From contig NZ_JADMJN010000010.1 in the NCBI RefSeq assembly GCF_018780565.1, positions 62,001 through 126,000 of the forward strand: a DNA stretch of 64,000 nucleotides, given 5' to 3'. The position numbers and the translations under genes are program-made. Positions within the stretch are counted from its first letter, which is position 1. Each line of letters begins with the position of its first letter. Of this stretch, positions 45,467 to 53,727 are shown piece after piece. The notes beneath the pieces are model-generated. The model did no database searches and was not told the origin of the DNA. It saw only the letters and a program-made list of their open reading frames with translations. Source of the DNA: Rhodoferax sp. GTDB lineage: Bacteria; Pseudomonadota; Gammaproteobacteria; Burkholderiales; Burkholderiaceae_C.

Positions 45467-46099
45467 ATGGAATCTATCGGGAACTACGAAGAACTGAATT
45501 TGACGCAAACGGGTAGCGAGCACGACCCATTTACAGAAGATCGATATCGACAGTTTTACCGTCTTTTCCCTGAAAATGCGCTTCGCGTTCTTGACGTGGG
45601 ATGCAATACAGGAAGGGGGGGAAGTGTACTCAAGCGGCTGAAGCCACAGATGGCCATTCATGGACTTGACGCCGTCAAGGACAGGTTAGACCGCTTGCCC
45701 AAAGATGTCTATCAAGAAGGTGTTCACTGCTATTCGACAAAGATCCCGAATGCTGACTGCACCTATGACGTTGTGGTGGCGGGAGAGTTTATCGAACACA
45801 TCTACCAGGCCGATGTCGATCAAACACTGGGGGAGATATTCAGGGTATTGAAAGTTGGCGGCCGGTTCCTGCTGACGACACCCAACCCGAGCGATATCAA
45901 GAGAAAATTTCGGGGGCAAAGCATTTTGGGTGGGGCTCATGTGTCCCAACACTTTGCAGACACTCTCGCACTTAAGCTCAGGATGGCGGGCTTCTCCAGA
46001 GTAAAAGTGTACGGTAGCGGCAAGGTCACCCGGTATTTGGGTAGCAAATTCCCGCTCTTTCTGTACGGAAGTTATCTTGCAATGGGTGACAAGTTTTAA
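45467..46099 (+). CDS. SAM-dependent methyltransferase (class I)
   Basis: This 210-residue Rossmann-fold methyltransferase has motif I VLDVGCNTGRGG at about residues 41-52, motif II acidic residue in HGLDAVKDRL, and motif IV VVVAGEFIEHIYQ. It also has EIFRVLKVGGRFLLTTPNP. The ATG has a clear AGGAG site seven bases upstream. It probably methylates a sugar or a lipid-linked intermediate. A protein substrate is not excluded. Confidence 0.92.
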   Translation: MESIGNYEELNLTQTGSEHDPFTEDRYRQFYRLFPENALRVLDVGCNTGRGGSVLKRLKPQMAIHGLDAVKDRLDRLPKDVYQEGVHCYSTKIPNADCTYDVVVAGEFIEHIYQADVDQTLGEIFRVLKVGGRFLLTTPNPSDIKRKFRGQSILGGAHVSQHFADTLALKLRMAGFSRVKVYGSGKVTRYLGSKFPLFLYGSYLAMGDKF

Positions 46100-46111
46100 G
46101 CACCCGCAGCG

Positions 46112-48097
46112 ATGAGCAGTATTGAATCAACTGGAAAATTGACCTGGCTCTTGAATAGGCTAAGTTGCATGTCAGCGGGAGAAGTGCTGTATCGCGCACG
46201 ACAAGTACTTACGAAGCGTCGCGTCAAATATGGTTTGCTTTCAGTGCGGTCATCCGAAAAACCACGTGTGCTGGCTGGCGTCCCGCTTCCATCAATCCGT
46301 GTCTCCGACCGGGTTCGCCAACAATATCTTCACGAGGCCGATGAAGTCATTGCAGGGACAGTCAAGCTGTTCACGAGTCACAGGTTTGAGCTTGGATCTA
46401 TTCCCAACTGGAACCGGGATCCGCTAACAGGTGTCGTGGGTCCGGATACATTTTCGGGCGATATCATGCTCACGGACCGGGCCGTAGTTGGTGATATCAA
46501 ATACGTCTGGGAATTGAACCGGCAATTGCACCTGGTGAGATTGGCACAGGCTTTTGCCCTGAGCGGTAGCCAGCACTATCTTGATGCTCTGATCCGTCAA
46601 CTTGACTCATGGCTGGCGCAATGTCCGCCATTCATGGGCCCCAACTGGGCGAGCTCACTTGAGGCATCAATCCGTTTGATCAACTGGAGCCTCATATGGA
46701 ACATGATTGGCGGCTGGAGCAGTGCGGCATTCACCACGAAAGACGGCGCACTTTTTCGGAGCAGGTGGCTAGAGAGTATTTTTTTCCACTGCACGTATGT
46801 CAATTTGCATTTATCGCGTTACTCCTCTGCAAATAATCATTTGATTGGGGAGCTGTCGGGCCTCTACGTGGCGGCATTGACCTGGCCTTGCTGGCACCAA
46901 TCCGCTCAATGGGGCGAACAGGCCAAATCAGAATTGGAATGCCAGGCAGAACTGCAATTCTCTACAGATGGCGTCAACCGTGAGCAGGCATTCTCGTACC
47001 ATGTTTTCGTTTCAGAATTTCTCATCATTGCAGGAATCACCGGACAACGCGCTCGGGATCCTTTCTCAACAGCGTTTTGGGAAACATTGCAACGCGCCAT
47101 CAACTTCGTTCATGCCATTCAGAATTCCAGCGGGAAAATTCCAATGGTGGGGGACGCCGACGATGGCGCCGTTTTCCTTCTTGAGCCAGGCGCGGGGCCC
47201 GACCGGCACGCGCTATTGCTCGCCCTTGGCTCCACACTGGAAAATGCTGATGAACAGCAGCCGTTACCGCTGACAGCACAGTGGCTCTTGGCTGATCTAA
47301 GGTCTTTCTGCCCCTTTAAGACTCGTTGTCAAAAGCCAAGCTGGCAGTTTCCGCAAGGTGGCTATTTCCTTTTCGGCACCAATTTCGGTAACGATCAGGA
47401 AATCAAGGGGCAGGTCGACTGTGGGCCTCTCGGATACCTTGGAATTGCAGCACATGGACACGCTGACGCACTATCTCTGACACTGTCTATTGGCGGTGAA
47501 GAGTGCCTGGTCGATCCCGGAACCTATTCCTATCGGAGCGAGTTGAAGTGGCGTGACTATTTCCGCGGAACCTCGGCTCACAATACGATCCGCGTAGATG
47601 GACTTGATCAGTCAAGCAGCGGTGGTCGTTTTATGTGGACACGCAAAGCGAATACGCGCCTTGTGAAAATGCCGCTATCGACTGGGCAGTTCGACTTCGA
47701 AGGAAATCACGACGGGTATCTCCGCTTAAAGGATCCGGTTCAGCACGCTCGTGCGGTCACTTTCGAAGAGCAGAATATGCTTTTGACAGTTGACGACACG
47801 GTTTCTGGCCGCGTTGCCCATCAGATTGAACAGTTTTGGCACTTCGCGCCAGATATCCAAGTTGAAGTCGCCGAACACGCGCTGAGCGCGAAAATCAAGG
47901 GAAAGACCTTTTCGGTTAATCTGCTTTTTACTGGCGGTGACCTGAAGCTCGAATTGATCCGGGGCCATGAAAATCCACCCCTCGGCTGGTATTCCAGCGC
48001 GTATGAATCGAAGCAAGCATGTTCTGTTCTCAGAATTTCATGTCTTGCAACCGAGGCGCGTATCCAGGCGAAGTTCAAGATTTCACTTTCGATGTGA
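46112..48097 (+). CDS. Heparinase II/III family protein (alginate lyase-like)
   Basis: This 661-residue protein lacks a clear signal peptide. It has an alpha/alpha toroid (WELNRQLHLVRLAQAFALSG, GPNWASSLEASIRLINWSL, SANNHLIGELSGLYVAALTW, EQAFSYHVFVSEFLIIAG). A heparinase II/III beta-sandwich follows, with GIAAHGHADALSLTLSIGG, DPGTYSYRSELKWRDYFRG and AHNTIRVDGLDQS. Such genes are common in EPS loci beside AAC(3)-fold and GT4 genes and may act as polysaccharide lyases or epimerase-like enzymes. It is a different subfamily from the exported protein at 39960-42200. Confidence 0.9.
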   Translation: MSSIESTGKLTWLLNRLSCMSAGEVLYRARQVLTKRRVKYGLLSVRSSEKPRVLAGVPLPSIRVSDRVRQQYLHEADEVIAGTVKLFTSHRFELGSIPNWNRDPLTGVVGPDTFSGDIMLTDRAVVGDIKYVWELNRQLHLVRLAQAFALSGSQHYLDALIRQLDSWLAQCPPFMGPNWASSLEASIRLINWSLIWNMIGGWSSAAFTTKDGALFRSRWLESIFFHCTYVNLHLSRYSSANNHLIGELSGLYVAALTWPCWHQSAQWGEQAKSELECQAELQFSTDGVNREQAFSYHVFVSEFLIIAGITGQRARDPFSTAFWETLQRAINFVHAIQNSSGKIPMVGDADDGAVFLLEPGAGPDRHALLLALGSTLENADEQQPLPLTAQWLLADLRSFCPFKTRCQKPSWQFPQGGYFLFGTNFGNDQEIKGQVDCGPLGYLGIAAHGHADALSLTLSIGGEECLVDPGTYSYRSELKWRDYFRGTSAHNTIRVDGLDQSSSGGRFMWTRKANTRLVKMPLSTGQFDFEGNHDGYLRLKDPVQHARAVTFEEQNMLLTVDDTVSGRVAHQIEQFWHFAPDIQVEVAEHALSAKIKGKTFSVNLLFTGGDLKLELIRGHENPPLGWYSSAYESKQACSVLRISCLATEARIQAKFKISLSM

Positions 48098-48110
48098 GCG
48101 AGTGAACACC

Positions 48111-49058
48111 ATGAAGCTCAAGACCACGCTCAAGCGGCTACTTCCGCTGCTGCCCCCCTATGTTCAACGGTTTTTGCGAGCCAGGGCTGCCTTGCGACGT
48201 GAACAGCAAACGGCTGCTCGCAAGGAGCGCACCCAAGTTGAAATTGCGGATGTCCTGGCACGCCTGGCGAACTTGAGACTGAGCGGCGATCTCATGGTCC
48301 ACGGCTCGATCTCCAACATTGGGAAATTCGACAAACCCGTAGGCGTGTTGGTGAGCGCATGGATTGAACAACTTGATCTGCAGAACCAAACCTTATTGGT
48401 ACCGGCACTGCCTTACAACACGACCATGCGCGAATACCTTGAAGGCAAGCCGAACTTTGACGTACGTTCCGCAAAGAATGCAATGGGCGCCATCTCCAAC
48501 ATCGTCATGGCAATTCCAGAAGCTAGACGCAGCATTCATCCGACGCATTCGGTTGTGGCGCTCGGCGCAAACGCGGATTTTTACGTGAATGGGCACGAGC
48601 TTGATCGCACTCCTTTTGGGCCCAACAGCCCCTATCGAAAACTGACAGAGCGCCACGGAAAGATTTTGATGTTTGGTGTGGGTCTTAACTCCGTTACCTG
48701 TTTCCATGTCTACGAGGACATGTTGGAGGAATTCATGCCGCTATCCGTGTACCTTGGTCAAAGCTTCGATGTTTCATGCATTGGAAGGAGTGGCAACACA
48801 CTGAGTGTGACAACAACTTGTCACAACCCGAGTTTTTCCGCGATTCGAGAATGCGAGCGGGCGCGAAGCGCACTGATTGACGCTGGCGCGATTGTGAGCT
48901 ACCCCTTGGGCGAATCGGAACTATCGATCATTGATGCAAAACGCTTCACAGTAACGCTGCTGAATATGTTGGCAAGCGGCAAATCAATTTACGGCCCTGT
49001 TGTGGTAAATGCTGCGCAGAAAAAACGCATTCATGAATGCCTGGAGAGACTGAGTTGA
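48111..49058 (+). CDS. AAC(3)-fold acyltransferase-like protein
   Basis: This 315-residue protein of the aminoglycoside 3-N-acetyltransferase/YokD superfamily starts at ATG 48111. It has a basic N-terminal helix, then MVHGSISNIGKFDKPVGVLV, TLLVPALPYNT, IPEARRSIHPTHSVVALGA, and FGPNSPYRKLTERHGKILMFGVGLNSVT. The paired 'HPTHS' and 'HG' segments are family hallmarks for acetyl-CoA-dependent transfer to an amino sugar. Within this operon it is more likely to acylate a cell-made amino sugar than to give drug resistance. The next gene begins within its stop codon. Confidence 0.85.
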   Translation: MKLKTTLKRLLPLLPPYVQRFLRARAALRREQQTAARKERTQVEIADVLARLANLRLSGDLMVHGSISNIGKFDKPVGVLVSAWIEQLDLQNQTLLVPALPYNTTMREYLEGKPNFDVRSAKNAMGAISNIVMAIPEARRSIHPTHSVVALGANADFYVNGHELDRTPFGPNSPYRKLTERHGKILMFGVGLNSVTCFHVYEDMLEEFMPLSVYLGQSFDVSCIGRSGNTLSVTTTCHNPSFSAIRECERARSALIDAGAIVSYPLGESELSIIDAKRFTVTLLNMLASGKSIYGPVVVNAAQKKRIHECLERLS

Positions 49059-50056
49059 ACATTCTCTTAACGCTGGACTATGAAGTCTTCTTTGGCCGAA
49101 ATACCGGCACCATCGAACGCACGCTGCTGCAACCGTCTGACGCGCTTTGTCGGATTGCCCGCCGGTATGGCGTGCCACTGGTTTTTTTTGTAGACATTGG
49201 CTTTGTGTTGCGCCTTTATGAGGAAGGCCAAAGGTTTCCGCCGCTGATGCGGCAATACGATGCCGTAATGAAACAACTTGAGGACTTCGTGGCCTCCGGG
49301 CACGAGTTGCAATTGCATGTTCATTCCCACTGGGAAGACTCGCGATGGAACGGTGAAAACTGGGATGTTGATACTCGGCGCTATCGCTTGCATGATTTTG
49401 ATAGCGCTGGAGTTCTCGACATTCTTCGCCGTTACACCCATGGCTTGCGTGAGTTGACGGGCGGCAGAGATGTCTTTGCGTTTCGGGCGGGTGGCTGGGT
49501 TATCCAGCCGTTTACCCAAATTGGCACCCAATTGCGTGAAGTGGGGATTTGCATTGACAGCACAGTGTTTGCCGGTGGTACGTCGGATAGCGAAACACAT
49601 CAATTCGATTTCTCGCGCTGCCCCAATGACAGTCGATGGTTTTTCAAGGATGACCCGCTAGTACCAACCCCAGCCGGCGACCTGCTGGAAGTACCGATCG
49701 CAAGCATTCAACTGTCTCCCCTTTTCTATTGGCGCCTTGCCCTTGCGAAGAAGTTGGGAGGTGCCTTGCATCACAGCATCGGTGATGGGAAGGCCATCGC
49801 GCTCAGTCGCAATGACATGCTGCGCAAGATGAGTCGCTGGACGACCAGCGTCGTTTCCATGGATGGCTATAAAGCGAGTTTCCTTGAGCACGCCTTTGCG
49901 CAATACAAGAAGGAAGAGAAAACTGACTTTGTCGTGATTGGCCACCCCAAAGCTCTTTCACGCTATTCACTGCAAATGTTGGAAAACTTTTTGGAAAGAC
50001 ATAAAACTGAAAAATTCGTCGGGTATGGTGCTTATCTTGATCTCTTCCCAAGCTGA
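49055..50056 (+). CDS. Polysaccharide deacetylase-like protein (NodB-type fold)
   Basis: This 333-residue protein is best started at TTG 49055 (GGAGA seven bases upstream, TTGA overlap with the previous stop); an in-frame ATG at 49037 is the alternative. It has LLTLDYEVFFG (metal Asp region), HELQLHVHSHWE (His motif), FRAGGWVIQPFT and HPKALSRYS near the C-terminus. These fit divergent carbohydrate esterase 4 / NodB-fold proteins of EPS loci. It has no signal peptide, so it would act on cytoplasmic lipid-linked sugars. Confidence 0.83.
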   Translation: MNILLTLDYEVFFGRNTGTIERTLLQPSDALCRIARRYGVPLVFFVDIGFVLRLYEEGQRFPPLMRQYDAVMKQLEDFVASGHELQLHVHSHWEDSRWNGENWDVDTRRYRLHDFDSAGVLDILRRYTHGLRELTGGRDVFAFRAGGWVIQPFTQIGTQLREVGICIDSTVFAGGTSDSETHQFDFSRCPNDSRWFFKDDPLVPTPAGDLLEVPIASIQLSPLFYWRLALAKKLGGALHHSIGDGKAIALSRNDMLRKMSRWTTSVVSMDGYKASFLEHAFAQYKKEEKTDFVVIGHPKALSRYSLQMLENFLERHKTEKFVGYGAYLDLFPS

Positions 50057-50107
50057 CATCAGCATGATCCTGACGCGTCCTTTGAACGACTTCTTCCTGG
50101 AAGAGAA

Positions 50108-51217
50108 ATGAAAACAATTTATCTGGTCGCCGGTGCGCGCCCCAACTTCATGAAGATCGCCCCGATCGTGCGTGCCTTGCAGGCGCATGGTGGCCTGGCC
50201 TTCAAGATCATTCATACCGGTCAGCATTACGACCGCGAGATGAACGATGTTTTTTTTGAGGAACTGGGGATTCCAGCGCCCGATGTGTTCATGGCGGCCG
50301 GTGGCGGCAGCCACTCGCAACAAACGGCCAGGATCATGATCGCATTTGAAGATCTCTGCAAAGCCCAACGCCCTGACGCTGTATTGGTGGTCGGCGATGT
50401 GAATTCGACCCTGGCCTGCTCGATTGTGGCCAAGAAACTGAACATTCCTGTGGCACATGTGGAGGCCGGTTTGCGCAGTGGCGACATGAACATGCCGGAG
50501 GAGATCAACCGACTGGTCACCGACAGCATTTCAGATTGGTTCTTTGTGACGGAGCCAAGTGCGGTTGCGCACTTGCAGCGTGAGGGCAAGGCGGACTCGG
50601 CGATTCATTATGTCGGGCATGTCATGGTGGACAACGCGCTGTTTCAGGCAGAGAAACTGACCCGCACCGATACCTCAGGTTTTGAAACAAGCGCCTTCAA
50701 GGCGGCGAATACGGCCAACGGTGCACGCTACGGCGTCATCACGCTGCACCGGCCGAGCAATGTGGACAGCGCTGAAATGATGACGCGCATTGGCGGCGCG
50801 CTGAAGGATATCGCGACCGATCTGCCCTTGATCTTCCCGGTACACCCTCGCACACGGGGCAATCTGGAGAAGTTCGGCATCGATCTGGGGCCCAACATCA
50901 CACTGGTGGGACCTCAGGCCTACATGGCGTTCCTCAATTTGTGGAAAGACGCTGCGATGGTGCTGACCGACAGCGGTGGCTTGCAGGAAGAGACCACCGC
51001 ACTTGGCGTGCCGTGCATCACGATACGCGAGAACACCGAGCGCCCGGTCACCGTAGAAGAAGGCACCAATGTCTTGGCAGGTACTGATCCGTCGCGCATC
51101 GTTGCCGAGGCCCGCAAGGTACTGCGTGGCGAAAGCAAAGAGGGCCGCAGGCCTCACTTGTGGGACGGCATGGCCGCAGAGCGAATTGTTGCGGTGCTGG
51201 CAAGGGAGCTGTCATGA
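50108..51217 (+). CDS. wecB: UDP-N-acetylglucosamine 2-epimerase (non-hydrolysing)
   Basis: This enzyme converts UDP-GlcNAc to UDP-ManNAc in the cytoplasm. The 369-residue protein shows VAGARPNFMKIAPIVRAL, VVGDVNSTLAC, HVEAGLRSGDMNMPEEINR, LHRPSNVDS, and the C-terminal DSGGLQEETTALGVPC and RENTERPVTVEEGTN signatures. All conserved catalytic segments look intact. It implies that the polymer contains ManNAc or a derivative, and it pairs with the next gene, a GT26 transferase whose family often uses ManNAc-type donors. Confidence 0.97.
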   Translation: MKTIYLVAGARPNFMKIAPIVRALQAHGGLAFKIIHTGQHYDREMNDVFFEELGIPAPDVFMAAGGGSHSQQTARIMIAFEDLCKAQRPDAVLVVGDVNSTLACSIVAKKLNIPVAHVEAGLRSGDMNMPEEINRLVTDSISDWFFVTEPSAVAHLQREGKADSAIHYVGHVMVDNALFQAEKLTRTDTSGFETSAFKAANTANGARYGVITLHRPSNVDSAEMMTRIGGALKDIATDLPLIFPVHPRTRGNLEKFGIDLGPNITLVGPQAYMAFLNLWKDAAMVLTDSGGLQEETTALGVPCITIRENTERPVTVEEGTNVLAGTDPSRIVAEARKVLRGESKEGRRPHLWDGMAAERIVAVLARELS

Positions 51218-51966
51218 ACAAAAGAAGCCGCATCGAGATGATGGGCTGCCAGATCGACAACCTGACGATGGAAGAGACCCTGCAGACTGTGGAGGGCTTC
51301 ATCCACTCAGGCCAACCGCATCAGCATGTGGTGGTTAACGTGGACAAGCTGGTCAAGGCCAATGAGGACCCGGAGTTACGCCGCATCATCAATGACTGTG
51401 CGCTGATCAATGTGGACGGCATGCCGGTCGTATGGGCCTCGCGCCTCCTTGGCAAGCCATTGAAGGAGCGCGTGGCTGGCGTGGATCTTTTTGAATCACT
51501 GATGCGGCGTGCCGCCGATAGGGGCTGGCGCGTTTATCTGCTGGGCGCCCGGGAAGAAGTTGTTCTGGGGGTGAAGGCCGTCTACGAACGCAAATATCCT
51601 GGCTTGGTGGTGGCGGGCTACCGCAATGGCTACTGGACTCCCAGCGAGGAGGCTGGCGTGGTGGAGCAAATCAAGGCGGCGCAGGCGGACTTGCTGTTTG
51701 TAGCCATCAGTTCTCCAAAAAAAGAACACTTTCTGGGACGATATCAGGCAGAAATGAAGATTCCCTTTGCCATGGGCGTGGGTGGCACTTTTGACGTGGC
51801 CGTGGGCAAGGTCAAGCGGGCTCCGCTCTGGATGCAGAAGTCTGGCCTGGAGTGGTTTTATCGGTTCTTGCAGGAGCCCCGCCGCATGTTCAAACGCTAC
51901 TTTATAGATGACATGGCGTTTTTCTGGCTGCTTATCAAAGAAGCTTTCCCTGGAAAGCGAGTTTGA
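51214..51966 (+). CDS. Glycosyltransferase family 26 (WecG/TagA/CpsF)
   Basis: This 250-residue transferase starts at ATG 51214, overlapping the wecB stop (ATGA). Signatures are NVDKLVKANEDPELRRI, NVDGMPVVWASRLLG, RVAGVDLFESLM, VAISSPKKEHFLGR and MGVGGTFDVAVGKVKRAP, with the GT26 C-terminal amphipathic end GLEWFYRFLQEPRRMFKRY. Members transfer ManNAc (TagA) or ManNAcA (WecG) to an undecaprenyl-linked sugar. Adjacent WecB makes a ManNAc-type donor likely. Confidence 0.95.
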   Translation: MNKRSRIEMMGCQIDNLTMEETLQTVEGFIHSGQPHQHVVVNVDKLVKANEDPELRRIINDCALINVDGMPVVWASRLLGKPLKERVAGVDLFESLMRRAADRGWRVYLLGAREEVVLGVKAVYERKYPGLVVAGYRNGYWTPSEEAGVVEQIKAAQADLLFVAISSPKKEHFLGRYQAEMKIPFAMGVGGTFDVAVGKVKRAPLWMQKSGLEWFYRFLQEPRRMFKRYFIDDMAFFWLLIKEAFPGKRV

Positions 51967-52008
51967 AATGATCGACAACAAACGTAGCAAAAACGGAGTG
52001 CACTAGAA

Positions 52009-53112
52009 ATGGCAAAAGGGATGATTCTGGCGGCGGGGCAAGGGACCCGGGTACGGCCCCTCACGAAAGACCTGCCCAAGCCGATGGTGCCGATCCTGGG
52101 CAAACCGGTGATGGAGTACCTGATTGAACATCTTGCGCGCCACGGTGTCACGGAGATCATGGTTAACGTGGCTTATTACCACCAAAAGATTGAAAAGTAT
52201 TTTGGCGATGGTCGGCGCTGGGGCGTGCAGATTGGTTACTCCTACGAAGGCATTCGTGACCATGGCGACATCCTGCCCCGCCCCAAAGGCTCGGCTGGCG
52301 GTATGCGCCGCATTCAGGACTTCAGCGGTTTCTTTGATGAAACGACCCTGGTGCTGTGCGGCGATGCCTTGATTGACCTGGACATCACGGCGGCACTGGC
52401 CGAACATCACGCAAAAGGCGCGATTGCCAGTGTCGTGGCACTGGATGTACCGCTGGCCGATGTGCCGAACTACGGCATCGTTGTCGCTGCACCGGATGGG
52501 CGGATTCAATCGTTTCAGGAAAAACCTGAACCGGCAGCGGCCAAGTCCACTCTGGCCAGTACCGGCATTTACATTTTTGAGCCTGCGGTGCTGGACCTGA
52601 TACCGCCCGCCACCATCTATGACATTGGCTCGCAGTTGTTTCCCCAGTTGGTGGAAAAGAATCTGCCTTTCTACGCCCAGAGCCGCCCCTTCAACTGGAT
52701 CGACATCGGTCGGGTCAGCGACTACTGGTCGGTCTTGCAGCGTGTGTTGCGGGGCGAAGTTGCAGAGATCAAAATGCCGGGGAACCAGGTCAAACCTGGC
52801 ATTTGGGTGGGACTCAACACCGCCATCCCCTGGGACAAGGTCAAGATTGAAGGACCGGTTTACATTGGTTCGAGCGTACGCATTGAACCCGGAGCCACCA
52901 TCACAGGGCCGGCCTGGATCGGGCATGGCAGCCATATCCGCACCGGCGCCAAAGTGGTACGCAGCATTCTGTTTGAGTACACCCGCATCGCCGCCGATAT
53001 GCGTTTCAGCGAGATGATTGTTTCCCCCGAGTACTGTGTTGACCGCCACGGCGACACCCTTTACCGCGGCGACGACACCGCCCAGTTGCGCTGGGGTGAT
53101 GCCAGGGCATGA
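52009..53112 (+). CDS. Sugar-1-phosphate nucleotidyltransferase (mannose-1-phosphate guanylyltransferase-like)
   Basis: This 367-residue enzyme has the nucleotidyltransferase signature AAGQGTRVRPLTKDLPKPM and LVLCGDALIDLDI (metal Asp). A left-handed beta-helix C-domain follows (VYIGSSVRIEPGATITG, WIGHGSHIRTGAKV). It resembles bacterial GDP-mannose pyrophosphorylases of the short type, but the nucleotide (GTP, UDP or dTTP) cannot be fixed by eye. It closes the plus-strand eps operon after a 42-base gap. Confidence 0.88.
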   Translation: MAKGMILAAGQGTRVRPLTKDLPKPMVPILGKPVMEYLIEHLARHGVTEIMVNVAYYHQKIEKYFGDGRRWGVQIGYSYEGIRDHGDILPRPKGSAGGMRRIQDFSGFFDETTLVLCGDALIDLDITAALAEHHAKGAIASVVALDVPLADVPNYGIVVAAPDGRIQSFQEKPEPAAAKSTLASTGIYIFEPAVLDLIPPATIYDIGSQLFPQLVEKNLPFYAQSRPFNWIDIGRVSDYWSVLQRVLRGEVAEIKMPGNQVKPGIWVGLNTAIPWDKVKIEGPVYIGSSVRIEPGATITGPAWIGHGSHIRTGAKVVRSILFEYTRIAADMRFSEMIVSPEYCVDRHGDTLYRGDDTAQLRWGDARA

Positions 53113-53229
53113 GTTGCCTTGTTTCAAAAACATGACATCCCACTGGGCCGAACGGACTATGGACGTGCGCTGAGTCCATGAATACCATCAGCATCCATAC
53201 GTCACACGTTAAATTCATCAGGGTAAACC

Positions 53230-53727
53230 ATGGGTATCAAAAAAATCACGGGCGCGGTACTGATTGCGCTGAGTTCATTTACAGCCAACGCAGCGAGCAC
53301 CAGCCCCGTCCAGGTGGCGGGGCCTGCATTCGCCGATATCGAGCTGGGCTCGTTCAACCTGACTGGGACGTCTGACGTGGTGGGCACCCTGGGTTTTGCA
53401 CCTTACGTTTTAATCGCACCCGGCTTTCAAATTGCCTTGCCGTCGGTGAGTTTTAGTGCCATCTCAGCGTACAACTCGGCGCAGGCAGTCACAACAGTTG
53501 GATTGCTGGCTGGAGACGCGTTTGTGTTTTCTGGTCTATCTTCAGGCCTTTACAAGTTCATGGCAAGCGGATCCCTGATGGGAAGCAACTTCATTGGCGC
53601 CCAGTACACAGTCACCCCCGTCCCAGAGCCTGAGACCTTTGCAATGCTGCTTGCTGGTTTAGGCGTCGTTTGCGCCCTGGGGCGTCGTCGGGGCAAGCTC
53701 TTTACGACCACGAAGACCGCCCAGTAA
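53230..53727 (+). CDS. Short PEP-CTERM protein (FxDxA-like)
   Basis: This 165-residue exported protein has a signal peptide (TGAVLIALSSFTANA), then a small beta-rich domain (DIELGSFNLTGTSDV, GDAFVFSGLSSGLYKFMASG). It ends with the sorting tail VPEPETFAMLLAGLG from about residue 131 and a basic end (GRRRGK). The last 69 bases, from the end of the hydrophobic segment through the basic tail, are also coding on the opposite strand for the tail of the protease gene. It is downstream of the eps operon by 117 bases. Function unknown; likely an exosortase B substrate in the matrix. Confidence 0.85.
   Translation: MGIKKITGAVLIALSSFTANAASTSPVQVAGPAFADIELGSFNLTGTSDVVGTLGFAPYVLIAPGFQIALPSVSFSAISAYNSAQAVTTVGLLAGDAFVFSGLSSGLYKFMASGSLMGSNFIGAQYTVTPVPEPETFAMLLAGLGVVCALGRRRGKLFTTTKTAQ

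Noticed and set aside
48111..49058. Antibiotic resistance gene (aminoglycoside acetyltransferase)
   Set aside because: The fold matches, but operon position and coupling to a deacetylase-like gene point to polysaccharide modification.
25381..53112. Mobile element or integrated island borders around the eps locus
   Set aside because: No transposase, integrase, tRNA, or flanking direct repeat was seen at either end. The lower GC of some internal genes is the only sign of transfer.
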